This document shows positions 1-7,086 of a stretch of DNA of 23,754 nt, one piece after another. The notes beneath the pieces are model-generated. The model was given only the letters and a program-made list of their open reading frames with translations, searched no databases and had not been told where the DNA came from. Numbering within the stretch: the stretch's first letter is position 1; every line of letters starts with the position of its first letter. Source of the DNA: a virus; the IMG/VR virus record IMGVR_UViG_3300032282_002683, positions 1 through 23,754 of that record; one strand, 5' to 3'. A program made the position numbers and the translations under genes.

Positions 1-1
1 G

Positions 2-127
2 TCTTGGTCCAAGTGGGCTAACAAAAGCAGAAAAGAAGTTATAGAAATGACTAACCATATGATGACATTGAAACAATGTGAAGATAGGTTAAAGTTTTTA
101 AGAAGAACACGTGGGTGGTACAAGTAA
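2..127 (+). CDS. C-terminal end of an unidentified phage protein (partial)
   Basis: An open frame enters from the left edge of the window and gives 41 residues before a TAA at 125-127. The fragment is basic and probably helical (ends RRTRGWYK). The last A of the stop is the first A of the ATG of the nuclease gene (TAATG), as expected for translationally coupled genes of one rightward operon. The family is not recognised and the start lies outside the window. Confidence 0.5.
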   Translation, partial: SWSKWANKSRKEVIEMTNHMMTLKQCEDRLKFLRRTRGWYK

Positions 128-480
128 TGTCTGCCAAGAATAAAGCTAAAGGTTCAAAGTTTGAAACAGATGTAATGAAATGGTTACGCTCTAAAGGTTA
201 CACATCAGAACGTTTACGTCAAGCTGGTGCTAAAGATGAAGGCGACCTTGTTGTTTATGTTGCTGGTACACCTTATCTATTTGAATGCAAAGCAACCATT
301 AAGTTAGACTTACCCCAATTTTGGCGTGAACTACAAACAGAAGTAATAAACTACGCTGAAGCAAGAAACTTAAACGTTGGACCTATTGGTTACGTTGTTG
401 TCAAAAGACGCAACGGAAGCATTGAAGATGCTTGGGTTATCCAATCATTAGACCAATGGAGTAGGCAGTATCAACCGTGA
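127..480 (+). CDS. PD-(D/E)XK nuclease, Holliday-junction-resolvase-like
   Basis: A 117-residue protein with the spacing of a small archaeal-Hjc/VRR-like nuclease: an early Glu (E13, in SKFETDV), then the GD pair with catalytic Asp (D40), then the E-x-K motif (FECK, E53 and K55). Such enzymes bind Mg2+ and cut branched or replicating DNA; in phages they resolve junctions before packaging. The length fits a single-domain resolvase. An in-frame GTG at 115 would add four residues, but the ATG at 127 overlaps the upstream stop and is preferred. It is followed by a 4-base overlap with the methyltransferase. The exact substrate (junction resolvase or other structure-specific nuclease) is inferred. 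Confidence 0.75.
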   Translation: MSAKNKAKGSKFETDVMKWLRSKGYTSERLRQAGAKDEGDLVVYVAGTPYLFECKATIKLDLPQFWRELQTEVINYAEARNLNVGPIGYVVVKRRNGSIEDAWVIQSLDQWSRQYQP

Positions 481-1118
481 ATAATTTAACTGGTGTTAGT
501 TTGTTTGCAGGCATAGGTGGATTTGAAATCGCTATGCAACGTCAAGGTGTAGAAGTTGTTGCGTCTGTTGAAATAGATAAACACGCAAGTAAACTTTTGC
601 AAGCAAGATTTCCATTAGTAAAACATTTTACTGATGTCAAAACGGTAACTGGAAAGGAATTAATAGATGCAGGATTTAAACCGGAATCAGGAATCATTAC
701 TGGCGGATTTCCTTGCCAAGACCTCAGCGTTGCTGGACGCAGAGCTGGTCTTGAAGGAGAACGGTCAGGACTCTTTTGGGAAATCGCGAGAATCCTTGAA
801 GAAACAAAAAGCAAATACTTCATCGTTGAAAACGTCCCTGGTTTATTATCCAGTTCCAAAGGTAAAGATATGGGAATCGTTATCGGAACGTTGGTTGAAC
901 TCGGGTATGGCGTGGCGTGGAGAGTGCTTGATGCGCAGTACTTTGGAGTACCACAACGGCGCAGAAGAGTCTTTATTGTCGGATGTCTTGGAGACGAAAC
1001 AGGTGCCGGAAAAATACTTTTTGAGCGCAACGGCTTGCGAAGGGATTCTTCGCAGAGCATCACGCAGGGGCAAAAAACTTCCACAAGTATTAAAACAAGC
1101 TTTGATAAGGCAATCTAA
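477..1118 (+). CDS. C5 cytosine DNA methyltransferase, N-terminal part (motifs I-VIII)
   Basis: 213 residues carrying the AdoMet-binding and catalytic half of a DNA (cytosine-5) methyltransferase: motif I FAGIGGFE (10-17), motif IV GGFPCQDLS with catalytic Cys80, motif VI ENV (118-120) and motif VIII QRRRRVFIVG (160-169). It starts at a GTG that overlaps the upstream TGA. The frame stops at a TAA at 1116-1118 before the target-recognition region and motifs IX and X, which lie in the next ORF in another frame. It is therefore not active alone by family rules. Either it pairs with the next product as a two-subunit enzyme, or a frameshift separates the halves. Likely role: methylating phage DNA against host restriction. 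Confidence 0.85.
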   Translation: MNNLTGVSLFAGIGGFEIAMQRQGVEVVASVEIDKHASKLLQARFPLVKHFTDVKTVTGKELIDAGFKPESGIITGGFPCQDLSVAGRRAGLEGERSGLFWEIARILEETKSKYFIVENVPGLLSSSKGKDMGIVIGTLVELGYGVAWRVLDAQYFGVPQRRRRVFIVGCLGDETGAGKILFERNGLRRDSSQSITQGQKTSTSIKTSFDKAI

Positions 1119-1123
1119 TAACA

Positions 1124-1633
1124 ATGTGGTTTATTAAAACAACAAGAAGTGGTGCAAGAGATTCTGAAGGAAATCTTCCACCAGAAATTTGGACAGAAGG
1201 AGAGGTGCACCCAACATTGAATACGTTTGATAATGGAGATTCACGGTCTGTTGCAATAGTATTTCATCCACACAGACACGATGGTGCACGAATACAAGAT
1301 AAAACGTCACATACTTTAACAGCTTATATGGGAACAGGTGGTAACAATATGCCAATGGTAACTCAAGCTTATGATGAATTTAATGATAGTATTGCAGATG
1401 TTCATCATACTTTAAGGTCTGGAACTAAGCAATCAACTGGAGTTTTAACTAATACAAAAGTTCGCAGACTTATACCGTTAGAATGTGAAAGATTACAAGG
1501 ATTTCCTGATGGTTGGACAGAAGGCCAAGCTGATACACAAAGATATAAACAAATAGGAAACGCTGTAGCAGTACCAGTAGTTGAATGGATAGTCGGACAA
1601 TTAGTGGACTATGACAAACAAACACGACCTTGA
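1124..1633 (+). CDS. C5 cytosine DNA methyltransferase, C-terminal part (target recognition, motifs IX-X)
   Basis: 169 residues. The first 110 are compatible with a target-recognition domain. Residues 114-132 match motif IX (core RRLIPLECERLQGFPDGW) and 140-156 match motif X (core YKQIGNAVAVPVVEWI). No AdoMet or catalytic motif is present, so it needs the upstream ORF. It lies in a different frame from that ORF, five bases beyond its stop, and has its own ATG. Its own frame is closed by a TAA at 1106-1108, so simple slippage in the last bases cannot join the halves. Only a weak AGG lies about 13 bases upstream of the start. The gene overlaps the primase zinc-domain ORF by 23 bases. A beta-subunit of a split enzyme (like M.AquI) is the simplest reading. 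Confidence 0.8.
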   Translation: MWFIKTTRSGARDSEGNLPPEIWTEGEVHPTLNTFDNGDSRSVAIVFHPHRHDGARIQDKTSHTLTAYMGTGGNNMPMVTQAYDEFNDSIADVHHTLRSGTKQSTGVLTNTKVRRLIPLECERLQGFPDGWTEGQADTQRYKQIGNAVAVPVVEWIVGQLVDYDKQTRP

Positions 1634-1973
1634 AACTGTAGTTAAATACTACGGTGGAAAAGTAAGAACTAGCACAGGGTGGCAAGCCACCAAGTGTGTG
1701 ATACATCCTGATGCACACGCATCAGCAACCGTGAACATACGGGAACAACTTTACAGTTGTTTTGTGTGTGACCTTTACGGCGATGTGTACGAACTGATTA
1801 AGAAAAAGGAAGGGATAGAGTTCAAAGATGCTGTCGCTAGAGCAGAAAGCATTACTAACGGAAACCGCAGCACAGTACTACGAAGCACTAAACGCAGAGA
1901 CAGCCTCTTACCTCAAATCAAGGGGAATAAGCAAAGAGGTGGCCGCTACATTCCTGCTCGGTACAGTGACTAA
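1611..1973 (+). CDS. DnaG-type primase, zinc-binding domain ORF
   Basis: 120 residues. Residues 10-80 resemble the CHC2 zinc-binding domain of DnaG primases: Cys29-x2-His32 and Cys50-x2-Cys53 frame the strand pair, followed by GDVYELIKKKEGIEFKDAV, typical of the helix after the zinc site. This domain selects template sites for primer synthesis. The TOPRIM catalytic domain is in the next ORF, one frame over, which begins 146 bases before this one ends. The tail after residue 82 is basic and of low complexity, like an unstructured linker. Both halves together would form a minimal primase, either as two chains or by recoding. Confidence 0.8.
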   Translation: MTNKHDLETVVKYYGGKVRTSTGWQATKCVIHPDAHASATVNIREQLYSCFVCDLYGDVYELIKKKEGIEFKDAVARAESITNGNRSTVLRSTKRRDSLLPQIKGNKQRGGRYIPARYSD

Positions 1974-2460
1974 CCCTGCACCAGGGCACGAACACGCTGT
2001 TGGTGCGTTAAGTATTCCTTATCTTACTAAAGCTGGTGTTGTTGGTATTAAGTTTCGTAAGATTGATGGTGGTCAACCTAAATACATTTGGCCAACTGGG
2101 CAAAAGATTGGGATGTTTAACGTTAACGATTTAATTTTGGACACAGAAACAATGTGTATCTGTGAAGGTGAAATTGACACAATAATTTTGTCAGGGATGT
2201 GTGGTATACCTGCTGTGGGTGTGGCTGGTGTGACACAGTGGAAAGACTGGTTTCCTATGATGCTTGAGGGATACAAAAGAATATTTGTTTTTGCTGATAA
2301 TGATGTTAAAGAAGATGGCCGTAACCCTGGAATGGAACTGGCTAAACGTATTAAAGAAGATTTGAACGGTGCAGTAGTTGTTAATCTACCTGAAAACAAA
2401 GATGTTAACGATATGTTTTTACGTGAAGGTGCTGACTGGTTTAAGGAGAAGATAGCGTGA
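1828..2460 (+). CDS. DnaG-type primase, TOPRIM catalytic domain ORF
   Basis: 210 residues. The N-terminal region (TASYLKSRGIS, GHEHAVGALSIPYL) is typical of the DnaG RNA-polymerase basic part. The TOPRIM motifs follow: CEGEID with the Glu at 113-115, FADND at 155-159, and KDVNDMF at 191-197. The acidic residues bind the metal ions used for primer synthesis. It starts at ATG 1828 inside the zinc-domain ORF in another frame. The start region already looks like the beginning of such a domain, which supports separate translation. It ends in a GTGA overlap with the Ntn-hydrolase gene. No helicase domain is fused; a DnaB-like partner would have to lie outside the window. Confidence 0.82.
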   Translation: MLSLEQKALLTETAAQYYEALNAETASYLKSRGISKEVAATFLLGTVTNPAPGHEHAVGALSIPYLTKAGVVGIKFRKIDGGQPKYIWPTGQKIGMFNVNDLILDTETMCICEGEIDTIILSGMCGIPAVGVAGVTQWKDWFPMMLEGYKRIFVFADNDVKEDGRNPGMELAKRIKEDLNGAVVVNLPENKDVNDMFLREGADWFKEKIA

Positions 2461-2990
2461 CAACAATACTTGGCATACAAAAACCAGACCACTGTTTACT
2501 AATCGCAGACTCACGTGTAACAGATGACGGTGGCAGAACCTACTCACACCACGCAATGACCAAAATAACCAAACGTGGCAAATACCTTATTGCAGGTGCA
2601 GGAACAACACAACCTTGCGACATCATTCAACACATATGGAAACCACCAACACCAACACCAACCTCATACAAAGACCTATACCATTTTATGATTGCAGAAG
2701 TAGCAACATCAATGCGTTTAGCTTTAACAATGAACGGGTACACACCTGATAAAGAATCAGACGAACCAGATTTTATATTCTTAATCGCATTAGGAGGCGT
2801 CATCTTTGAGCTGGATGATTCCTTATCGGTACTAATGCGAGATGACGGTATCTATGGCATTGGTTCTGGTTCTCCTTATGCCATAGGTGCATTACAAGCA
2901 GGTGCAACTTGGAAACAAGCAATGCAAATAGCAACACGAAACAATGTGTTCACAGCACCACCATTTATTACACATAAGCAGACTAAATGA
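2457..2990 (+). CDS. Proteasome beta/HslV-like Ntn hydrolase
   Basis: 177 residues starting Met-Thr-Thr from a GTG with a good AAGGAG site 8 bases upstream. Removing the Met leaves Thr1, the nucleophile of proteasome beta and HslV subunits. Numbered this way, ADSRVT places Asp17, Ser18, Arg19 and Thr21 as in beta subunits, Lys35 lies two residues from the usual Lys33, AGAG follows, and GIGSGSPYAIGAL matches the conserved GSG segment near Ser129. The length equals HslV. Such subunits form rings and cut peptides, normally with an ATPase partner (HslU, Mpa/ARC), which is not seen here. Location within the primase operon suggests early expression. Alternatively it is a scaffold-like relative with another function. 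Confidence 0.72.
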   Translation: MTTILGIQKPDHCLLIADSRVTDDGGRTYSHHAMTKITKRGKYLIAGAGTTQPCDIIQHIWKPPTPTPTSYKDLYHFMIAEVATSMRLALTMNGYTPDKESDEPDFIFLIALGGVIFELDDSLSVLMRDDGIYGIGSGSPYAIGALQAGATWKQAMQIATRNNVFTAPPFITHKQTK

Positions 2991-3202
2991 CAAGAGAATT
3001 TGTTGGCGGACCAATGGATGGAACACAAATACCTTTAGATGATGATGATTTAACGGACGAAATACACATAGATATGATAAACTTAAACGGTGCAGTAACT
3101 GTTCACGTTTATTCGGAAGATGAAGAAACCGGTAACTATAAATATGATGGCGAATTTCCGCCAGAAGATTTATATGAAGAGGAAGAAGATGAGGATGAGT
3201 AA
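2987..3202 (+). CDS. Small acidic phage protein (GGPMDG motif)
   Basis: 71 residues, starting with an ATGA overlap. The N-terminus EFVGGPMDGTQIPL resembles a widespread family of small actinophage proteins that open with a GGPxDG segment. The C-terminal third is almost entirely Asp and Glu, giving a very negative charge. Such acidic tails can mimic DNA, but no function is known for the family and none is assigned here. It overlaps the next gene by 14 bases. Confidence 0.65.
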   Translation: MTREFVGGPMDGTQIPLDDDDLTDEIHIDMINLNGAVTVHVYSEDEETGNYKYDGEFPPEDLYEEEEDEDE

Positions 3203-3590
3203 TGACACAGCAGGAATGGGAACAGGTGCTAATGCTACTAATGAACCAGGGGTTCAAGATAGTGGCACACAACAGGCAAACGGAAACAATAACCGTAAAA
3301 CTCCCACAAACTTTTTCTACGACCACCCAGCAGTCAAAGACCACGGAAGCGGCATAGCTTTACAAGACTTAACATCTTTTATGGAATCGTTTAACGACTA
3401 TGTGATGAGCCGTATCAAAGGTGTTGGTGCTGACCAGTATATGAAATCAACAGGTCAGTTGTTTGAAACGTTTACTGTTAAAGAAACAGTTGATGAACTG
3501 TTGGCAGAGTTGGCTGACACTATTGCTTACACCAATTTTATTGCTATCAAAGTGATAGCACTATCAAATGCTATTAAGGATAAACAATGA
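3189..3590 (+). CDS. Small helical protein, possible MazG-like NTP pyrophosphohydrolase relative
   Basis: 133 residues from ATG 3189, chosen because AAGAGG lies six bases upstream; an ATG at 3195 is nearly as good. Residues 1-45 are low complexity (Gly, Asn, Thr, Gln). The rest is predicted helical: IALQDLTSFMESFNDYV, then KGVGADQY, then VDELLAELADTIAYTNFIAI. The ELLAELADTIxY segment recalls the acidic metal-binding helix (ExxED/ELAD) of all-alpha NTP pyrophosphatases, used to clear unwanted nucleotides. The match is by eye and weak, so function is uncertain. It is coupled by ATGA to the metallophosphoesterase. Confidence 0.5.
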   Translation: MRMSNDTAGMGTGANATNEPGVQDSGTQQANGNNNRKTPTNFFYDHPAVKDHGSGIALQDLTSFMESFNDYVMSRIKGVGADQYMKSTGQLFETFTVKETVDELLAELADTIAYTNFIAIKVIALSNAIKDKQ

Positions 3591-4348
3591 AACGCATAGT
3601 AGTGCTATCGGATATGCAAATACCATTGCATAATAAACCAGCAGTAGAAGCAGTGATTAGATTTGTTAAAGACTACCAACCAGATGAACTCTTCTGTGTT
3701 GGTGATGAAGCAGATTGTTTAGCACCAGCACGTTGGTCTAAAGGATATGCTGCAGAATACAGTAATCTACAAGCAGACTTTGATGAAACAACACGCATTA
3801 TGAAAAAGTTTCGCAACGCACTTGGAGATTATCCATTTCACGTTATGAGAAGTAATCACGGTGATAGAATGCAAAGATACATAGAAAAATATGCGCCAGC
3901 ATTATCATCACTACGTGATTTAAAAATTGAAAAACAATTAAAGTATACAAGAGAACTTGATATTACTTACCATAAACAATTATGGGAATTTTATGATACA
4001 GGTTGGGTTCTTGCTCACGGTGATGAAGGACCAACGAGTAGATACCCAGGTGGCACAGCAATATCTCTTGCTAAAAAATTAAACAGGTCAGTAATTTGCG
4101 GCCATACGCATAAATTGGGATTAATCCCTCACAGTACAAGTATGAATGGAAAGCAAACTTCTTTACTGTATGGTTTTGAAGTTGGAAACATAATGGATTT
4201 GAAGCAAGCCACTTACCTTAAAGGTGGTTCAAGCAATTGGCAATCCGGTTTTGGAATCTTATACATTGATAAGAAAAAAGTAACACCAATACCAGTACCA
4301 ATGCAAAACAATTCATTTGTAGTAGAAGGTAAAGTATACAAATGGTAG
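3587..4348 (+). CDS. Calcineurin-like metallophosphoesterase
   Basis: 253 residues with the ordered metal-binding motifs of the calcineurin-like phosphoesterase fold: D9-M-Q in place of the usual DxH, GDE (39-41), NHGD (90-93), HGD (144-146) and GHTH (172-175). The fold binds two metal ions and hydrolyses phosphodiesters or phosphomonoesters. The Gln at the first motif is a deviation from D-x-H. In phages these genes often sit beside replication genes and are thought to process DNA ends or nucleotides; substrate here is unknown. The start overlaps the previous stop (ATGA), and the end overlaps the sigma-like gene by 7 bases. Confidence 0.85.
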   Translation: MKRIVVLSDMQIPLHNKPAVEAVIRFVKDYQPDELFCVGDEADCLAPARWSKGYAAEYSNLQADFDETTRIMKKFRNALGDYPFHVMRSNHGDRMQRYIEKYAPALSSLRDLKIEKQLKYTRELDITYHKQLWEFYDTGWVLAHGDEGPTSRYPGGTAISLAKKLNRSVICGHTHKLGLIPHSTSMNGKQTSLLYGFEVGNIMDLKQATYLKGGSSNWQSGFGILYIDKKKVTPIPVPMQNNSFVVEGKVYKW

Positions 4349-4965
4349 AAGACAAATGGGTACAAGATGTTGTAGAAGTAGCACAAACATCAGCGTACAT
4401 AATCACAAGAAATTATAAAGGTTTTGCTGAAGCAGACGATGTCAAACAAGAACTACTTGAATGGTCACTGAAACGACCAGACAAAATACAGGAGTGGTTA
4501 TCACCAGATTTATCTAAACAAGAATACCGACTTGGTATTAAACGTTTAGCCAAAACATTTAACCGTATGGCAGATAGACATTGTCGTAAAGAGAAAGCTA
4601 AGAAACTTGGTTACTCAATACACGATGAAGCGTTCTATTCAACAGCACTCGTTGAAGAACTTCTACCAATGGCATTCAGTTCAGACATCATCACCAAAGA
4701 CCCAGCAAGTGAATACGTTTCATCAGGTGGTGGCGACCCAGCCACAGCAGGTTCATTCCTTGCCTCAATGTATGACATACGAATAGCATTACGTGAACTA
4801 ACAATAGATTTATACGAAATACTTCGTATGCGTTACGAAGATGGTGCAAAACTTGAAGACATTGCATCATACTTTGAAGTAACTGATTCAACTATTAACA
4901 GAAAAATTAACACAGCTATTAAACAAGTAAGTAAAGAACTTGGTGGTGAATCACCTTGGGTTTAA
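4342..4965 (+). CDS. Sigma-factor-like helix-turn-helix protein
   Basis: 207 residues. Residues about 147-200 look like sigma-70 region 4: a helix (RIALRELTIDLYEILRMRY), then an HTH (GAKLEDIASYFEVTDSTINRKI) and a closing helix. The N-terminal part contains EADDVKQELLEW, reminiscent of sigma region 2. Charged helices and a Ser/Gly-rich stretch (127-138) separate them. It may redirect host RNA polymerase to middle or late promoters, or be an anti-host regulator. It overlaps its neighbours on both sides, so it is co-expressed with replication genes. Region 2 is not clear, so a non-sigma HTH protein remains possible. Confidence 0.6.
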   Translation: MVEDKWVQDVVEVAQTSAYIITRNYKGFAEADDVKQELLEWSLKRPDKIQEWLSPDLSKQEYRLGIKRLAKTFNRMADRHCRKEKAKKLGYSIHDEAFYSTALVEELLPMAFSSDIITKDPASEYVSSGGGDPATAGSFLASMYDIRIALRELTIDLYEILRMRYEDGAKLEDIASYFEVTDSTINRKINTAIKQVSKELGGESPWV

Positions 4966-5381
4966 GGGTTTACACAGGTGGAACATTTGATTTGTTTCAC
5001 GCAGGACACGTAAACTTTCTTAAACGATGCAGCGAAATAGCTGGCATAGCAGGACAAGTAATTGTATCATTAAACACCGACAGTTTCATACAAGAATACA
5101 AAAACAAACAACCAGTATGCAACGACCAAGAACGCTACGATGTTATATCTTCCTGTAAATATGTTAATCAAGTTATATGGAACAGTGGTGGTGCAGATTC
5201 TAAACCAGCAATCTTATCGGTTCAACCTGATGTTATTGCAATAGGTTCAGATTGGGCACGCAAAGATTACCATAAACAAATGAACTTCACGCAAGACTGG
5301 TTAGACAAACTAAACATAAGTTTAATCTACATACCATACACACAAGGCATATCAAGTACGGATATTAAAACAAGACTATGA
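4956..5381 (+). CDS. TagD-like cytidylyltransferase (glycerol-3-phosphate type)
   Basis: 141 residues of the HxGH nucleotidyltransferase fold: TGGTFDLFHAGHVNFL (8-22, HxGH at 15-18), ERYDVI (59-64), IGSDW (96-100) and the closing GISSTDIKTR (131-140), which matches GISTTxIK of TagD. TagD joins CTP and glycerol-3-phosphate to make CDP-glycerol for teichoic acids. The start is a TTG, 10 bases inside the previous gene; no ATG or GTG lies upstream of the conserved motif. The length is close to TagD (about 130 residues). Next to a putative glycosyltransferase, it suggests nucleotide-activated sugar or polyol metabolism. The real acceptor could be another phosphorylated polyol or sugar. Confidence 0.8.
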   Translation: MGLRVYTGGTFDLFHAGHVNFLKRCSEIAGIAGQVIVSLNTDSFIQEYKNKQPVCNDQERYDVISSCKYVNQVIWNSGGADSKPAILSVQPDVIAIGSDWARKDYHKQMNFTQDWLDKLNISLIYIPYTQGISSTDIKTRL

Positions 5382-5884
5382 ACATACTGATAGCAACAAC
5401 ACCTGAACGTGAACATTGGTTAGCCGATTGTCTTAAATCTTTTGGCACAATGCCTGTAACAGTACGCTCAGACTATGGTTACGAACTGAGTAAAATCAAA
5501 TGGGCTTACGAGAACACCAACTGGGACAGGTTTTGGTTCTTTCAAGACTCAGTCGTAATAAAGAACAAACAGTTCTTGCAAGATGGTTGGAATATGCAAA
5601 CATCTGTTGCAATAAACAGGTCACCTGCACCTTATGGTATGTATCTTGGTATCTATTCACGTGAAACGTTAAGCAAAATGTATATGCCTTTAGTTATGAC
5701 TAAACAAGACTCAATTAAATATGAAAATGATTGGCACAGAGAGTACTGTTCACACGAAAATGTACCAATAATGTTTCCAGAGTTTAATGATAATCGTGCC
5801 AACGGCACAGAAGAACGACACGGCAGAATAAATCTTGTGTTAGAAAACGATTACCTAATCAAATACAAAGGAACTTGGAACTAA
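5378..5884 (+). CDS. Putative glycosyltransferase-like protein
   Basis: 168 residues. It begins NILIATTPEREHWLADCLKS, like the first strand and helix of a GT-A glycosyltransferase. WDRFWFFQDSVVI (50-62) occupies the place of the DxD-type nucleotide-sugar site, with QDS instead of DxD. It contains many aromatic residues and ends KYKGTWN. The match to glycosyltransferases is structural in feel rather than by clear motif. It is coupled (ATGA) to the TagD-like gene, supporting a shared glycan pathway. It ends tail to tail with the leftward GT gene, the two stop codons overlapping. Confidence 0.5.
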   Translation: MNILIATTPEREHWLADCLKSFGTMPVTVRSDYGYELSKIKWAYENTNWDRFWFFQDSVVIKNKQFLQDGWNMQTSVAINRSPAPYGMYLGIYSRETLSKMYMPLVMTKQDSIKYENDWHREYCSHENVPIMFPEFNDNRANGTEERHGRINLVLENDYLIKYKGTWN

Positions 5885-6465
5885 CCTTTTTGTAGATTCC
5901 ATTTCTTAAAAAAACGTTCCTCATCTTTAACAGTAATATCCATAAGCTCTTTACTATCCCTTGTCAATTCGTTGCCGTGAATATGGCGCACCATAGCTGG
6001 CACGTGAACAACACCACCAAACTGTTGCGCCTGCATATCTAAATCCCTATCACCATACCACCAAACATATTCCTCATCAGGACGAATAGGAAACGAAACA
6101 TCTAACACCCAACAGTAACCTGAAACCCAACCTTGAAAAGGTGCAGGGTAACCAAGTGGCATACCAAGTTTTTGCATAGTCTCAGCAATCTTATGCAACG
6201 GATTATCTTTCAACACCACATCATCATTAAGAACAGCAACATACTTAGCACCCTTAGATTGCGCGTAACCAATACCAAGATTCCACCATTTATGAATATT
6301 GAACTCGCCACGATAGTAAAGGTTGATAGCGTTAGGTACTTCAACATCATCAACAGTTCTAACTAACACACGCTGCTCTGAGGGGATATTAGATTCGTGA
6401 AAAATATCCTGCAAATACTGTGTCCTACTACCCGTTGGTATCACCAACCATAAATCAGAAACCAC
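5881..6465 (-). CDS. GT-A fold glycosyltransferase (GT2-like)
   Basis: 194 residues if started at the GTG at 6465, which has AAGGAG ten bases upstream; a TTG at 6486 would add seven residues. It carries an N-terminal LVIPTGSR strand, WNLGIGYAQSKGAKYVAVLNDDVV (LNDDV at about 79-83, the metal/nucleotide-sugar DxD-type motif), a GW.SGYCWVLD acceptor segment and YGDRDLDMQAQQFG, as in GT2 enzymes. It probably transfers a sugar from a nucleotide donor to a glycan, protein or modified base. It is the last gene of the leftward operon and overlaps the preceding gene by 11 bases. No signal peptide or membrane segment is seen. Confidence 0.75.
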   Translation of the reverse strand: MVSDLWLVIPTGSRTQYLQDIFHESNIPSEQRVLVRTVDDVEVPNAINLYYRGEFNIHKWWNLGIGYAQSKGAKYVAVLNDDVVLKDNPLHKIAETMQKLGMPLGYPAPFQGWVSGYCWVLDVSFPIRPDEEYVWWYGDRDLDMQAQQFGGVVHVPAMVRHIHGNELTRDSKELMDITVKDEERFFKKWNLQKG

Positions 6466-6916
6466 GACTAGCACACTCCTTATCAAGTTCTCTCCACGGT
6501 TTACCGCGACTAAAGTTAGCTGAAAAAACAGCGTCCTCGCCCTCTATGAGAGTCTGATACATACCCAATCTTTTAATACGCTTACCCAAAATAGCGTTCT
6601 CTTTATTCTCCTCAGCAATCATACCCATATACAAAATGCTATAGATTAACTCCAAAGTTTGCCAATCTTTATGATTAACAGCTAACATCTTGCAAGTCAT
6701 AGTAACAATAGGGCAAAGTTTTTTAGTAGTAATGTCATAGATTAAACAAAAGTCTTGGTAAATATGTTTAGCTTCACCAAGTTTTTGCAGCTCATCAAAA
6801 TACCAAGAGTCCAACGGAAAATCTATTGTGCCGTCACGCTTCTCAACATAGATACACCAATCATCAAACTTACCACGACCAAAATAAAGTTTAGTTCCGT
6901 CAGATAATCTAATCAT
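6455..6916 (-). CDS. Hypothetical phage protein
   Basis: 153 residues from the ATG at 6916, which overlaps the stop of the small upstream gene (TGATG); a TTG at 6937 is possible but would overlap more. The sequence has a beta-rich start (MIRLSDGTKLYFGRGKFDDW), one central CxxxxxxxxxC region (DFCLIYD..KLCPIV), then a helical half with a possible hydrophobic helix (LELIYSILYMGMIAEEN). No family is recognised. The position between the Cys-rich peptide and the glycosyltransferase gives no clear function. Confidence 0.6.
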   Translation of the reverse strand: MIRLSDGTKLYFGRGKFDDWCIYVEKRDGTIDFPLDSWYFDELQKLGEAKHIYQDFCLIYDITTKKLCPIVTMTCKMLAVNHKDWQTLELIYSILYMGMIAEENKENAILGKRIKRLGMYQTLIEGEDAVFSANFSRGKPWRELDKECASRGF

Positions 6917-7086
6917 CAAGCCCAACCACCCAAACAATCTTTATCGTGCACACTAATCTGTTTTAATATAAGTTTTTTAGTTGGTGCAAAAGCAATAAAC
7001 TTAGTGCAAGTAAAGCACTCATATATCCACTCTCTTGCAAACCAATCACGATAAAACTGCGGGCGCATAAGGTTAGTAGTATCCAT
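6916..7086 (-). CDS. Small Cys-rich protein, 56 residues
   Basis: A 56-codon frame from ATG 7086 to TGA 6918-6916. It overlaps the end of the transglycosylase gene by 14 bases and the next start by one base (TGATG). The product (MDTTNLMRPQFYRDWFAREW...) has Cys24-x2-Cys27 and His47/Cys51, a possible zinc site. Start-stop coupling on both sides is the main support that it is translated. Function unknown. Confidence 0.6.
   Translation of the reverse strand: MDTTNLMRPQFYRDWFAREWIYECFTCTKFIAFAPTKKLILKQISVHDKDCLGGWA

Noticed and set aside
542-1084. Long minus-strand open frame over the methyltransferase
   Set aside because: It lies opposite a gene with clear C5 methyltransferase motifs; it is Ser/Pro/Thr-rich with no start signal.
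667-1137. Plus-strand frame overlapping both methyltransferase halves
   Set aside because: It bridges the break but carries none of the methyltransferase motifs and no ribosome site, so it is a shadow frame.
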